A DNA stretch of 64,000 nt from Achromobacter denitrificans NBRC 15125 (GCF_001571365.1 NZ_BCTQ01000001.1:452155-516154); one strand, 5' to 3'. Shown: positions 10,205-21,426, counted from the stretch's first letter. The notes: generated by a model not told the origin, from the letters alone. Numbers and translations: made by a program.

Positions 10205-10804
10205 TTACGCCGCCGCGACGGGCGCGGCGTCCGCGCCTGCGTCACCATTTTCCTGGCCCCGCCAGTCCTGGCGGCCGATCCGGTAGAGCACGTGCCGACG
10301 CAGCGGACTGCCGGGCGGCACGGCGGGATGGTCGAAGCACTGCGGGTCCGCCTTCATGCCCAGGCGCTCCATCACCGCGCGCGAACGCAGGTTGCCCGTC
10401 ACCGTGAAGGCCACGATCTCGTCCAGGCCCACCTGCTCGAACCCCACCTTGAGCGCGGCGCGGGCCGCCTCGCTGGCGTAGCCCTTGCCCCAGTGCGGCC
10501 GCGCCAGGCGCCAGCCGATCTCCACGCCGGGCGCGAACGGCAGCGCGGGCGGCAATGGCTTGATGCCCACGAACCCGATGAAGGGCGCGACGCCCGGCGC
10601 CTCCACCGCCCAGAATCCCCAGCCGTGCTCGTCGATGCCGGCGGCCAGCCGGGAGGCCAGCGCGTCGCTCTCGGACCCGGTCAGCGGAAGCAGGTACTCG
10701 GTGACGCTCGGGTCCGCGTTCAGCGTCGCGAACGGCTGGCGGTCGGCCGCGAGCCATTGGCGCAGCACCAGGCGCGGCGTTTCGACCTCGATGGATATGG
10801 ACAT
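10205..10804 (-). CDS. GNAT acetyltransferase, RimJ/RimL type
   Basis: N-acetyltransferase of 199 residues related to ribosomal-protein N-terminal acetylases. The TPRLVLRQW entry, the EIGWRLARPHWGKGYASEA acetyl-CoA region and the NLRSRAVMERLGM helix are diagnostic of this subgroup. The last 25 or so residues are a low-complexity Gly/Asp/Ala tail not typical of the family. Substrate unknown. It is monocistronic on the minus strand, divergent from the M16 protease. Confidence 0.9.
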   Translation of the reverse strand: MSISIEVETPRLVLRQWLAADRQPFATLNADPSVTEYLLPLTGSESDALASRLAAGIDEHGWGFWAVEAPGVAPFIGFVGIKPLPPALPFAPGVEIGWRLARPHWGKGYASEAARAALKVGFEQVGLDEIVAFTVTGNLRSRAVMERLGMKADPQCFDHPAVPPGSPLRRHVLYRIGRQDWRGQENGDAGADAAPVAAA

Positions 10805-10927
10805 GCCGGATTTCCTTGCCTGCGGTTCCGGAAAGCGCCCGGGCGGCGTGATCGCCCGGCGGCCCCCTGAACCATTGCCAACGTATACACTCCAACGGAT
10901 TCTGCCATGCCAAAGGAATTGTCTGCC

Positions 10928-13684
10928 ATGCGCCTGTCCCTATCGAAGCTGCCGCGCCCGCTGGGCGCGCTGCTGTTTACCTCCTTCCTGGCCTTCCAGG
11001 CCGGGGCCGCCAGCCTGCCGGCCGGCGTCTCGGAGGCCGCCTCGATCGAAGGCATCACCGAATACCGCTTGGCCAACGGCCTGAGGGTGCTGCTGGTTCC
11101 CGACGAATCCAAGCCCTCCACGACGGTCAACATGACCTACCTGGTGGGCTCGCGCAACGAGAACTACGGCCAGACGGGCATGGCTCACCTGTTGGAACAC
11201 ATGCTGTTCAAGGGCACCTCGACCACGCGCAACGCCATGGGCGAGTTCTCGCGCCGCGGGCTGCAGGCCAACGGCTCCACCTCCAGCGACCGCACCAACT
11301 ATTTCGCCAGTTTCGCCGCCAACCCCGACACCCTGAAGTGGTACCTCGGCTGGCAGGCCGACGCCATGGTCAATTCCCTGATCGCCAAGGAAGACCTGGA
11401 TTCGGAAATGACCGTGGTCCGCAACGAAATGGAAAGCGGCGAAAACAGCCCCTTCCGCATCCTGATGCAGAAGATGCAGTCGGTGGCGTATCAGTGGCAC
11501 AGCTACGGCAAGAACACCATCGGCGCCCGCTCCGACGTGGAGAACGTCGACATCGCGCAGCTGCGCGCCTTCTATCACGAGTACTACCAGCCCGATAACG
11601 CCGTCCTGATCGTGGCGGGCAAGTTCGACCCGCAGGCCACGCTGGCCGATATCGAGGAAACATTGGGCAAGCTGCCCAAGCCCGAGCGCAAGCTTCCGCC
11701 CGAATACACCGTCGAACCCGCCCAGGACGGCGAACGCTCCGTGACCTTGCGCCGCGCCGGCGGCACGCCCCTGGTGGCCGCGATGTACCACATCCCCGCC
11801 GCCGGCAGCCCCGATTTCGTGCCCCTGGACCTGGCCGCGACCATCCTGGCCGACACGCCTTCCGGCCGCCTGTACCACGCCCTGGTCCCGACCAAGCTGG
11901 CCTCCGGCGTCTTCGGCTTCACCATGGAGAACCTGGACCCCGGCCTGGCGATGTTCGCCGCGCAGCTGACCCCGGGCAAGAGCCTGGATGCCGCGATGAA
12001 GGCGCTCACGGGCACCCTCGAATCGCTCGGCGCGAAGCCCTTCACGCAGCAGGAACTGGATCGGGCCCGCAGCAAGTGGCTCACGTCGTGGGAACAGACC
12101 TACAGCGATCCGGAGCAGGTCGGCGTGGCGCTGTCGGAAGCCATCGCCGCCGGCGACTGGCGCCTGTTCTTCCTGCAGCGCGACCGCGCCCGCAAGGCCA
12201 CCCTGGCCGAAGTGCAGCAGGCCGCGACCACTTACCTGGTGCAGAGCAACCGCATCGAGGGCCGCTACATCCCCACCGAGAAGCCCGTGCGCGCGCCGCT
12301 CGCGCAACGCGTGGACCTCACGGCCGTGTTCAAGGACTACAAGGGCGATCCGGACTTCAAGGCCGCCTCGGCCTTCGACCCCTCGCCCGAGAATATCGAC
12401 AAGCTGACGCAACGCAAGAAGCTTGAGCTGCCCAATGGCCCGGTGCAGCTGGCGCTGCTGCCCAAGGCCACGCGCGGCAACCGCGTGCAGGCGCAGATGC
12501 TCATCCAGTTCGGCAACGAGAAAGACCTGCTCGGCCAGCGCGTGAACGCCAGCGCCGCGGCCGACCTGCTGTCGCGCGGCACGGCCAAGCTCTCGCGCCA
12601 GGACATCCAGGACCGCCTGGACGCGCTGCAGGCCGAACTCGGCTTCAGCGGCAGCGGCACCACGCTCAAGATCGCCATGTCGACCAAGGGCGAAAACCTG
12701 CCCGAGCTCACCGCCCTGGCGCTGGACATCGTGCGCAACGCCAACTTCCCGAAGGAGCAACTTGAGGAATACCAGCGCCAGCTGGAAACCTCGATCCAGA
12801 ACGCCATGACCGAGCCCTCGGCCCTGGCGGGACGCGCCCTGTCGCGCCAGGACAACCCCTGGCCCGCCGATGACCTGCGCTACGTGCCGACCTTCGAGGA
12901 AGCGCTCGCCAGCGCCCGCGGCCTCACGCGCGAGGCGCTCGCCAAGTTCCACGCCAAGTTCTACGGCGCGGGCAATATCGAGTACTCGGCCGTCGGCGAC
13001 TTCGAACCCGCGGCGGTGGAAAAGGCGCTCAAGACCGGACTGGCCGGCTGGAAGAAGGCGCCCGCCTACACACGCGTGCCCAATCCGTACCGCGATATCC
13101 CCGCCAAGCAGTTCGACATCGACACGCCCGACAAGGCCAACGCCTTCTACATCTCGCGCATGCCGCTGAAGCTGCAGGACACGGATCCCGACTATGCGGC
13201 GCTGTACCTGGGCAACTACCTGTTCGGCGCGTCGGAAACCTCGCGCCTGTGGAATCGCGTGCGCGAAACCGAGGGCCTGTCCTACAACGTGCGCAGCTCG
13301 CTGTCGGTCTCCTCTTTCGAGCCCACGGCCAGCTGGACCATGTACGCCATCTACGCGCCGCAGAACCGCGCACGCCTCGAAAAGGCCATCGGCGAGGAAC
13401 TGGACCGCGTCCTGAAGGAAGGCTTCTCCGACAAGGAAATCTCGGACGGCATCAACGCCTTGCTGAACTACCGCAACCTGGCGCGCGCCCAGGACGACGT
13501 CCTGGCCAGCACCTGGCTGGACTACCTGCAGCGGGGCCGCACGTTCGCCTGGTCGGCCGAGATGGATAAGAAGATCTCCGCGCTGACGCCCGAGGCGGTC
13601 AACGCCGCCCTGCGCAAGTACCTGCGCGCGGACGGATTCAGCACCGCGGTGGCCGGCGATTTCAAGCCGAAGACCTCGCCCTGA
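10928..13684 (+). CDS. M16 family zinc metalloprotease (pitrilysin-like, two-domain), exported
   Basis: Probable periplasmic zinc peptidase of about 918 residues. A signal peptide (basic n-region, then ALLFTSFLAFQAGA) precedes an active N-terminal M16 half. The inverted zinc motif HLLEH (about 87-91) is followed 76 residues on by the third ligand Glu in RNEMESGE, the spacing of pitrilysin. A second, inactive M16 half begins near residue 500 and lacks HxxEH. Start 10928 puts the signal peptide first and has AAGGA upstream; an alternative ATG at 10907 adds seven residues. Bacterial homologues degrade short peptides. A terminator follows at 13708. Confidence 0.92.
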   Translation: MRLSLSKLPRPLGALLFTSFLAFQAGAASLPAGVSEAASIEGITEYRLANGLRVLLVPDESKPSTTVNMTYLVGSRNENYGQTGMAHLLEHMLFKGTSTTRNAMGEFSRRGLQANGSTSSDRTNYFASFAANPDTLKWYLGWQADAMVNSLIAKEDLDSEMTVVRNEMESGENSPFRILMQKMQSVAYQWHSYGKNTIGARSDVENVDIAQLRAFYHEYYQPDNAVLIVAGKFDPQATLADIEETLGKLPKPERKLPPEYTVEPAQDGERSVTLRRAGGTPLVAAMYHIPAAGSPDFVPLDLAATILADTPSGRLYHALVPTKLASGVFGFTMENLDPGLAMFAAQLTPGKSLDAAMKALTGTLESLGAKPFTQQELDRARSKWLTSWEQTYSDPEQVGVALSEAIAAGDWRLFFLQRDRARKATLAEVQQAATTYLVQSNRIEGRYIPTEKPVRAPLAQRVDLTAVFKDYKGDPDFKAASAFDPSPENIDKLTQRKKLELPNGPVQLALLPKATRGNRVQAQMLIQFGNEKDLLGQRVNASAAADLLSRGTAKLSRQDIQDRLDALQAELGFSGSGTTLKIAMSTKGENLPELTALALDIVRNANFPKEQLEEYQRQLETSIQNAMTEPSALAGRALSRQDNPWPADDLRYVPTFEEALASARGLTREALAKFHAKFYGAGNIEYSAVGDFEPAAVEKALKTGLAGWKKAPAYTRVPNPYRDIPAKQFDIDTPDKANAFYISRMPLKLQDTDPDYAALYLGNYLFGASETSRLWNRVRETEGLSYNVRSSLSVSSFEPTASWTMYAIYAPQNRARLEKAIGEELDRVLKEGFSDKEISDGINALLNYRNLARAQDDVLASTWLDYLQRGRTFAWSAEMDKKISALTPEAVNAALRKYLRADGFSTAVAGDFKPKTSP

Positions 13685-13707
13685 ACGTCCTGCGCCACCC
13701 CCTGCAG

Positions 13708-13733
13708 GCCCCGCCCCCGGCGGGGCTTTTTTT
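13708..13733 (+). terminator. Rho-independent terminator of the M16 protease gene
   Basis: 8-bp stem GCCCCGCC (13708-13715) and GGCGGGGC (13719-13726) with a three-base loop, followed by seven T. Confidence 0.85.
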
Positions 13734-13971
13734 CGCCTTCCCTCCACCGCGCCTGCCCGCCGGGTTAGGCCTGGCGCCGATAACCATGCCACCCATGGTG
13801 ACAATTGGAAGAAAAGAATCAATTACTCGGTTATATGGAAAGATGTTTTCAAGAAATACGGGTTTATCCCAGGTTGGATAGCGATCACAATTCAGTCATC
13901 GGGAACAACAACGAACCACGACGGAGGGCCGCCGGATTCGGTCCCCACTCAAGATGAATTGGAGGTCTACC

Positions 13972-14361
13972 ATGAAAACCCTAGCCACCACCCTTCTGCT
14001 TTCCCTAGCCCTGGCAGGCGTCGGCGCCCAGGCGGCCGGCGTGGAACAAGCCAAGAGCAGCGCCCAAGTGGCGACCGAGCTGCAACAGGCCAAGGCCAGC
14101 GGCCAGTACACCTTCGGCGAGCTGGACTATCCGCCCGCCCTGCCCCAGGCCACCAGCCTGAGCTCGCAGGAAGTCCAGTCCCAGCTGCAGCAGGCCAAGT
14201 TCAACGGCCAATACACGTTCGGTGAACTGGAATACCCGCCCGTCTCGACGGCATCGGCCGGCGCCAAGTCGCGCGCCGATGTCCAGGCGGAACTGGCGCA
14301 GGCCAAGGCCAGCGGCCAATACACGTTCGGCGAGCTGGAATACCCGCCGATCGTCCGGTGA
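13972..14361 (+). CDS. Secreted DUF4148-like protein with three internal repeats
   Basis: Exported protein of 129 residues: signal peptide about 1-22 (ending GAQAA), then three near-identical units at about 30-55, 65-90 and 101-126. Each unit has a short amphipathic helix (QxxLQQAKxxG) followed by QYTFGEL(D/E)YPP. Single units of this kind occur in DUF4148 proteins of Burkholderiales, which have no known function. The start at 13972 has a strong GGAGG site. Free-standing gene with its own terminator. Location is probably periplasmic; the repeats suggest a binding or scaffolding role, which is inference. Confidence 0.85.
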   Translation: MKTLATTLLLSLALAGVGAQAAGVEQAKSSAQVATELQQAKASGQYTFGELDYPPALPQATSLSSQEVQSQLQQAKFNGQYTFGELEYPPVSTASAGAKSRADVQAELAQAKASGQYTFGELEYPPIVR

Positions 14362-14380
14362 GCTGCTTGCTGTGGCCCGG

Positions 14381-14419
14381 CCGGCCTCAGGCAGCATCAT
14401 GGTTTGAGGCCGGTTTTTT
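14381..14419 (+). terminator. Terminator after the repeat protein gene
   Basis: Stem CCGGCCTCA (14381-14389) and TGAGGCCGG (14405-14413), 15-base loop, then six T. Confidence 0.75.
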
Positions 14420-14436
14420 CGGCGACAGCAGCGGTC

Positions 14437-14556
14437 GAAGTAGCAGTAGCAGTAGAAGTTGGAAGTTGACGTTGCAGTAGCAGTAGCAGTAGCAGTAGCA
14501 GTTGAAGTTGAAGTTGAAGTTGAAGTTGAAGTTGCTGTAGAAGCAGGCAGTTGAAG
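14437..14556. repeat. Hexanucleotide microsatellite tract
   Basis: About 120 bases made of two interleaved 6-bp units, agtagc (runs of two and four copies) and agttga (five copies), with a few degenerate units between. It lies in the 328-base gap between the repeat protein and dnaJ, between two terminators, and no gene is visible there. The 6-bp period would keep any reading frame. Confidence 0.85.
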
Positions 14557-14560
14557 TACG

Positions 14561-14587
14561 ACCGCGGCGCAAGCCGCGGTTTTTTTT
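14561..14587 (+). terminator. Second plus-strand terminator
   Basis: 8-bp stem ACCGCGGC (14561-14568), GCAA loop, complement at 14573-14580, then seven or more T. It follows the microsatellite, so transcripts that cross the first terminator would end here. Confidence 0.75.
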
Positions 14588-14642
14588 GCCCTGGCCATCC
14601 CGGCCGCGTCGGCTCGGGCCGTCGGCCCGGACCATCGGCCCG

Positions 14643-14673
14643 AAAAAAAACCGCGACGTCGTCGCGGTTTTTT
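14643..14673 (-). terminator. Terminator of the heat-shock operon (after dnaJ)
   Basis: 13-bp stem AAAAAACCGCGAC (14645-14657) and complement (14661-14673), three-base loop; read on the minus strand it ends in eight T, 17 bases past the dnaJ stop. Confidence 0.85.
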
Positions 14674-14689
14674 CCTATCCCCGGCGGAT

Positions 14690-15814
14690 TCAGCTGAAGA
14701 ATTCCTTCACGCGGTCCGTCCAGGACTTGCTTTGCGGCGAGTGGCGGTCGCCGCCGTCGTTCAGCGAAGCCTCGAACTGGCGCAGGATGTTCTTCTGGTC
14801 GTCGCTCAGGCGCACCGGCGTTTCCACCACGACGTGGCAGTACAGGTCGCCCGGATAGCTGCCGCGCACGCCCCGGATGCCCTTGCCGCGCAGGCGGAAG
14901 GTCTTGCCGGACTGCGTGCCTTCGGGAATCGAGATCTCGGCCTTGCCGCCCAGCGTCGGCACCTGGAGCTCGCCGCCCAGGGCCGCGGTGGTGAACGGGA
15001 TGGTCAACTCGCAATGCAGGTCGTCGCCGTCGCGCTGGAAGATCTTGTGCTGCTTGATGTGGATTTCCACATACAGATCGCCCGGAGGACCGCCGTTGAT
15101 GCCCGGTTCGCCGTTGCCGCTGGAGCGGATGCGCATGCCGTCGTCGATGCCGGCCGGAATCTTGACCTGCAACGTCTTGTTGCGGCGGATGCGGCCCACG
15201 CCATCGCAGGCCACGCAAGGATCCGTGATCTCCTTGCCATTGCCGTGGCAGGTCGGGCAGGTCTGCTGCACGCTGAAGAAACCCTGCTGCATGCGCACGG
15301 CGCCGGATCCACCGCAGGTGCGGCAGGTCTTGGGCGAGGTGCCGGGCTTGGCGCCCGAACCGTGGCAGGTGTCGCAGTTTTCCCAGCTGGGCACGCGGAT
15401 TTCGGTATCGAATCCCGCCGCCGCCTGCTCCAGGGTGATTTCCAGCGCGTACTTCAGGTCGGCGCCGCGGTAGACCTGCGGGCCCCCGCCGCGGCGCCCG
15501 CCGCCGCCGCCGAAGATTTCTCCGAAGATATCGCCGAAGGCATCGGCGAAGCCGCCGCCCATGCCGCCGCCCATGCCGGCGGCGTTGGGGTCCACGCCCG
15601 CATGGCCATAGCGGTCATACGCGGCGCGCTTCTGTTCATCGCCCAGGACCTCGTAGGCTTCCTTGGCTTCCTTGAACTTCTCTTCGGCTTCTTTGCTGTC
15701 CGGATTGCGGTCCGGGTGATACTTCATGGCCAGCTTGCGATAGGCCTTCTTGAGGTCGTCGTCCGAGGCGTTCTTCGCCACACCCAGGACGTCGTAATAG
15801 TCACGTTTTGCCAT
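14690..15814 (-). CDS. dnaJ: Chaperone DnaJ (type I Hsp40)
   Basis: Co-chaperone of 374 residues that delivers unfolded clients to DnaK and stimulates its ATPase. The J domain with HPD at 33-35 is followed by a Gly/Phe-rich linker (about 75-125), four CxxCxGxG zinc repeats (about 145-215) and the C-terminal substrate-binding domains. Full-length for the family. It is the last gene of the grpE-trx-dnaK-dnaJ cluster, 109 bases after dnaK, and shares its heat-shock control. Confidence 0.98.
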   Translation of the reverse strand: MAKRDYYDVLGVAKNASDDDLKKAYRKLAMKYHPDRNPDSKEAEEKFKEAKEAYEVLGDEQKRAAYDRYGHAGVDPNAAGMGGGMGGGFADAFGDIFGEIFGGGGGRRGGGPQVYRGADLKYALEITLEQAAAGFDTEIRVPSWENCDTCHGSGAKPGTSPKTCRTCGGSGAVRMQQGFFSVQQTCPTCHGNGKEITDPCVACDGVGRIRRNKTLQVKIPAGIDDGMRIRSSGNGEPGINGGPPGDLYVEIHIKQHKIFQRDGDDLHCELTIPFTTAALGGELQVPTLGGKAEISIPEGTQSGKTFRLRGKGIRGVRGSYPGDLYCHVVVETPVRLSDDQKNILRQFEASLNDGGDRHSPQSKSWTDRVKEFFS

Positions 15815-15923
15815 GATCCGTGGGCTCGAAAACGAGCCTTCTTTTCAGTGCTACAGAATGAGTACGCCCGGTAGGCGGATTTCTCCGGCTACCGGGCGGC
15901 AGAGGCAGGTCAGCGCCCGGCCA

Positions 15924-17849
<1,926 letters not shown>

Positions 17850-17905
17850 GGTGGGTTACCTTGATTGAATCTGTGTAAATAGGGAGAAACTTCTTGTCCC
17901 CACGT

Positions 17906-17934
17906 AACTGGGGCTGCCCGCAGGGTTTTTCAAG
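17906..17934 (-). promoter_or_regulatory. Sigma-32-type heat-shock promoter for dnaK-dnaJ
   Basis: On the minus strand CTTGAAA (17928-17934), a 14-base spacer and CCCCAGTT (17906-17913) match the RpoH consensus CTTGAAA-N11-16-CCCCATNT with one mismatch in the -10. It overlaps the stop codon of the upstream thioredoxin-like gene and lies about 57 bases before dnaK. Confidence 0.75.
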
Positions 17935-18334
17935 ACGCCTGGCTCGAATTTTCCGTAGGCGTTTCCTGCAGGCGCCGGATTGCCGCCGTGAATTGGGGCA
18001 GCCCGGGCCAGCCGGTGATACGTCCCAGGCGCTTTCCGGCCCGGTACAGCACAAAAGTGGGGACACCATGCAGGGAGAAGCGCCGGCCCAGCGGTTCGTC
18101 CGCGTAGACGTCGGCCTCGAACCAGGTCAGGTCCAGCCCCAGCAGCGTTTCCCGATGCAGCAGCGCGGCCTGTTTGAAGAGGTTGCAGTTATAGCAATCC
18201 TGGCCCCACAGGAACACGCAGCGCAGGTCCGCCCCCGGCGCCTGCACCACCGCGGCGTCAAAGCCCGCAGTGTCGACATGGCGCATGCCGAACACCTGGA
18301 ATACCTGGGCCGGGTCGAAGCGGGGGTCGGTCAT
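17930..18334 (-). CDS. Thioredoxin-fold protein with CYNC active site
   Basis: Cytoplasmic thioredoxin-family protein of 134 residues without a signal peptide. The redox motif is CYNC at 47-50 (WGQDCYNC), not CGPC, and the cis-proline loop GVPTFVLY is at 90-97. The fold is otherwise complete. It lies between grpE and dnaK, 14 bases after grpE, a placement that implies heat-shock co-expression and a role in thiol repair during protein folding stress. The non-standard dipeptide between the cysteines should shift its redox potential. Partner unknown. Confidence 0.9.
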   Translation of the reverse strand: MTDPRFDPAQVFQVFGMRHVDTAGFDAAVVQAPGADLRCVFLWGQDCYNCNLFKQAALLHRETLLGLDLTWFEADVYADEPLGRRFSLHGVPTFVLYRAGKRLGRITGWPGLPQFTAAIRRLQETPTENSSQAS

Positions 18335-18348
18335 GGCGCGCGGGCCGC

Positions 18349-18903
18349 TCAGCCCTGTCCGGCGGACACCACCACCAGCGCCGGGCGCAGGGTCCGGTCG
18401 GCGATGGAATAGCCCTTCTGCAGCAGCTGGACCACGGTATTGGCGGGCTGCTCGTTGGGGATGGACGAAATGGCCTGATGCAGGTGCGGGTCGAACTTGT
18501 CGCCCTGCGCCGGCGCGATTTCCTTGAGCAGGTTGCGCTCGAAGCCGGCGGTCAGCTGCTTGAGCGTCACTTCCACGCCCTCGCGCAGCGCTTCGACCGT
18601 CTGGTCGGGCTGGGCCAGGGCGGCTTCCAGGCTGTCTTTCACGGGAACCAGGCTTTCGGCGAACGACTCGATGCCGAACTTGCGCGCCTTGGACACGTCT
18701 TCCTGGGCGCGGCGGCGCACGTTCTCGACTTCGGCCTGCGCGCGCAGGACCTGGTCGCGCTGTTCATTGACGGTAGCCTGGGCGGCGTCCAGCTGGGCGC
18801 GCAACTCGTTCAGCTCGGCCTGCGCGTCCTGGGCGGCGGGGGCCGCGTCGGCGCTCTGGCCGATTTCGGGCGCCTGGTCAGCAGGCTCGTGGGGTGCCGT
18901 CAT
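18349..18903 (-). CDS. grpE: Nucleotide exchange factor GrpE
   Basis: Protein of 184 residues that releases ADP from DnaK. An acidic disordered start and a long coiled coil (about 25-85) lead to the conserved beta-domain with [22 protein letters not shown] at the C-terminus. The start at 18903 is set by GGAGGATT just upstream; an in-frame ATG at 18939 is within the promoter and is rejected. First gene of the chaperone transcript. Confidence 0.97.
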   Translation of the reverse strand: MTAPHEPADQAPEIGQSADAAPAAQDAQAELNELRAQLDAAQATVNEQRDQVLRAQAEVENVRRRAQEDVSKARKFGIESFAESLVPVKDSLEAALAQPDQTVEALREGVEVTLKQLTAGFERNLLKEIAPAQGDKFDPHLHQAISSIPNEQPANTVVQLLQKGYSIADRTLRPALVVVSAGQG

Positions 18904-18939
18904 GGGGAATCCTCCAAAAAGAATGGCTTTCGCAGACAT

Positions 18940-18967
18940 GAATGGGGGCCAATACCCCTATTTCAAG
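18940..18967 (-). promoter_or_regulatory. Sigma-32-type heat-shock promoter for grpE
   Basis: On the minus strand CTTGAAA (18961-18967), a 13-base spacer and CCCCATTC (18940-18947) fit the RpoH consensus almost exactly. Transcription would start near 18932, leaving a leader of about 30 bases that includes the grpE ribosome site. Confidence 0.85.
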
Positions 18968-19034
18968 CCCGGGAAAGCGAAATATTCCCTGGGCGGGGGC
19001 CCCGGAAGGCCGGCCGCCCCGCCCGGCTATGTCC

Positions 19035-19283
<249 letters not shown>

Positions 19284-20375
19284 TCAAGTCCGTGATTGCG
19301 TGGGCCACCCCTGCAAGTGCCGTTCCACCAGGCCGGACAGCCCGGCGATCCAGGCGGGATCGTCGTTGATCGCGGGGATGTAGCGGAACTGCCTGCCGCC
19401 CGCCCCGATGAAGGCGTCGCGGCATTCCAGGCTGATCTCTTCCAGGGTTTCCAGACAGTCTGCCACAAAACCCGGGCACACCACATCGACCTCCGTGGTG
19501 CCCGACGCCGCCAGCGCCTTCAGGGTGGGTTCCGTATAGGGTTCCAGCCAGCGGGCGGTGCCGAAGCGGCTCTGGAACGTCACCTCGATCTGCTCGCGCG
19601 GCAAGGACAGCCGGTCCGACAGCAGGCGCGCGGTATCCATGCAATCGCGGTAGTACGGATCTCCCAGCTCGATCGAATAGCGCGGCAGGCCGTGAAAGCT
19701 CATGACCAGCTTCTGCGGCTTGCCGTTCTCCTGCCAGAACCGCTCGATGCGGCCCGCCAACGCGTCCAGGTAGCCGGGTTCTTCATGGAAGCGCTTGATG
19801 AAGCGCAGTTCGGGCTGGTCGCGCAGCCGCGCCGCGTGGCGAGTCACCGCGTCCACCACCGTGGCCGTGGTGCTGGCCGCGTACTGGGGATAGAGCGGCA
19901 CGGTCAGGATGCGCTCGCAGCCTTGTTCGCGCAGCCGGGCGATGGCGTCGGGAATGGACGGGTTGCCGTAGCGCATGCCCAGCTCCACCACGACGTCCAT
20001 GCCAGCCGCCCGCAGGGCGGCACGCACGCCATCGGCCTGGCGCTCGCTGTAGACCATCAGCGGCGAGCCTTCCTTCATCCAGACGCCGGTATAGCGCGGC
20101 TCCAGCTTCTTGGGCCGCATCGTCAGCACCAACCCATGCAGGATCGGCTTCCAGAGATAGCGGGGAATTTCGATCACCCGGGGATCGGACAGGAATTCGC
20201 CCAGGTACTTGCGGATGTCCTTCCTGCCCGGCGTGTCGGGCGTGCCCAGATTCACCAGCAGCACCCCGACCTTGCCGGGTCCGCGCGGCGGCGGGTCTTC
20301 ATTGAAGGGGTCGTCCTGCTCGGGTTCCGGCAGGTACCGTTCAGGCCACAAGTACTTGAACAGGCGAAGAAACAC
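19284..20375 (-). CDS. hemH: Ferrochelatase
   Basis: Inserts Fe2+ into protoporphyrin IX, the last step of heme synthesis. The 363-residue protein has LLVNLGTP (39-46), the catalytic His228 in MSFHGLP and the acidic CPGFVADCLETLEEI segment. It starts with GTG at 20375, supported by GGGGAG five bases upstream, and opens with MFLRLFKYLW, a possible membrane-association helix. It lies 46 bases after hrcA on the same strand, an arrangement common in betaproteobacteria. Confidence 0.95.
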   Translation of the reverse strand: MFLRLFKYLWPERYLPEPEQDDPFNEDPPPRGPGKVGVLLVNLGTPDTPGRKDIRKYLGEFLSDPRVIEIPRYLWKPILHGLVLTMRPKKLEPRYTGVWMKEGSPLMVYSERQADGVRAALRAAGMDVVVELGMRYGNPSIPDAIARLREQGCERILTVPLYPQYAASTTATVVDAVTRHAARLRDQPELRFIKRFHEEPGYLDALAGRIERFWQENGKPQKLVMSFHGLPRYSIELGDPYYRDCMDTARLLSDRLSLPREQIEVTFQSRFGTARWLEPYTEPTLKALAASGTTEVDVVCPGFVADCLETLEEISLECRDAFIGAGGRQFRYIPAINDDPAWIAGLSGLVERHLQGWPTQSRT

Positions 20376-20421
20376 AAAAACTCCCCTTCCTCCGCAAGGA
20401 GGACGTCGCTGTGAATGGGAC

Positions 20422-21426
20422 CTACTGATTGTGGCTGAGGGCGTTGGACAGCAGACGCGCCGTGATGTCCACGATGGGAATGACGCGCTCGTACGCCATG
20501 CGCGTCGGGCCGATCACGCCCAGCGTGCCCACCACCTTGCCGTCCACCCCGTAGGGCGCGGTGATGACGGAGACTTCTTCCATCGGGACCAGCTGCGAAT
20601 CGCCGCCGATATAGATCTGCACGCCCTGGGCGCGGCTGGAGACATCCAGGAGCTGCAGCAGATCGGTCTTTTTCTCGAACAGCGAGAACATCTTGCGCAG
20701 GCGATCCATGTCGGACGCGATGTCGGTCACGTCCAGCAGCTTGCGCTCGCCGGAAATCACCATGGCGTCGCCGTCCTCGGCGGCTTCCGCGCTGGCCTCG
20801 ACGGCCGCCTGCATCAGGCGCGAAATGTCTTCCCGCAACTGGGCCAGTTCGGTGGACAGGGTCTGGCGCACGGCGTTGAAGGACTTGCCGGCGAAGTGCA
20901 TGTTGAAGAAATTGCCGGCTTCCAGCAATTCCGACTCGGCGTAATCGCGCTGGACGAAAAGAATGCGGTTCTGGACGTCGCCGTCGGGCGTGACGATGAT
21001 GAGCAACACCCGCTTGTCGGACAGGCGGATGAATTCGATCTGGCGGAATACCTGCGCGCGCTTGGGCGTCAACACCACGCCGGCGAACTGGGTCAGGTTG
21101 GAGAGCAGCGCCGCCGCCGCGTTGACGGCCCGGGTGGGCTCCGCCGCCGCCAGCATCTCGCCCATGTTGTGGGGCTCCAGCTGGTAGGACTGCACCGCCA
21201 GCAGGGAATCGACGAACATGCGGTAGCCCCGCGGCGTGGGAATGCGGCCGGCGGAGGTATGCGGACTGTGGATCAGGCCCAGTTCTTCGAGGTCCGCCAT
21301 GACGTTGCGGATCGTGGCAGGGGACAAATCGAAGACTTTCGATAGCGTCCGCGAGCCGACTGGCTGCCCATCGGCGATATAGCGTTCGATCAACGCTTTC
21401 AGTAGTGCGCGTGCACGGTCATCCAT
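20422..21426 (-). CDS. hrcA: Heat-inducible transcription repressor HrcA
   Basis: Repressor of 334 residues that binds CIRCE elements (TTAGCACTC-N9-GAGTGCTAA) and is matured by GroEL. A winged-helix N-terminus (about 5-70, with [27 protein letters not shown]) is followed by the GAF-like HrcA domain. No CIRCE element was found in the window, including around dnaK and grpE, so its target, usually groESL, lies elsewhere. It is divergent from nadK. The ribosome site is weak; the start is chosen from the conserved [10 protein letters not shown]-terminus. Confidence 0.96.
   Translation of the reverse strand: MDDRARALLKALIERYIADGQPVGSRTLSKVFDLSPATIRNVMADLEELGLIHSPHTSAGRIPTPRGYRMFVDSLLAVQSYQLEPHNMGEMLAAAEPTRAVNAAAALLSNLTQFAGVVLTPKRAQVFRQIEFIRLSDKRVLLIIVTPDGDVQNRILFVQRDYAESELLEAGNFFNMHFAGKSFNAVRQTLSTELAQLREDISRLMQAAVEASAEAAEDGDAMVISGERKLLDVTDIASDMDRLRKMFSLFEKKTDLLQLLDVSSRAQGVQIYIGGDSQLVPMEEVSVITAPYGVDGKVVGTLGVIGPTRMAYERVIPIVDITARLLSNALSHNQ

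Noticed and set aside
10940..13822. Very long open frame on the minus strand opposite the M16 protease gene
   Set aside because: High GC at third codon positions keeps antisense frames open; the product is low-complexity and matches no family, while the plus strand encodes a clear M16 protease.
14437..14556. CRISPR array
   Set aside because: Units are 6 bp with no spacers; no cas genes in the window.
17850..18967. CIRCE element controlling dnaK or grpE
   Set aside because: No TTAGCACTC-N9-GAGTGCTAA or close variant found on either strand despite hrcA nearby.
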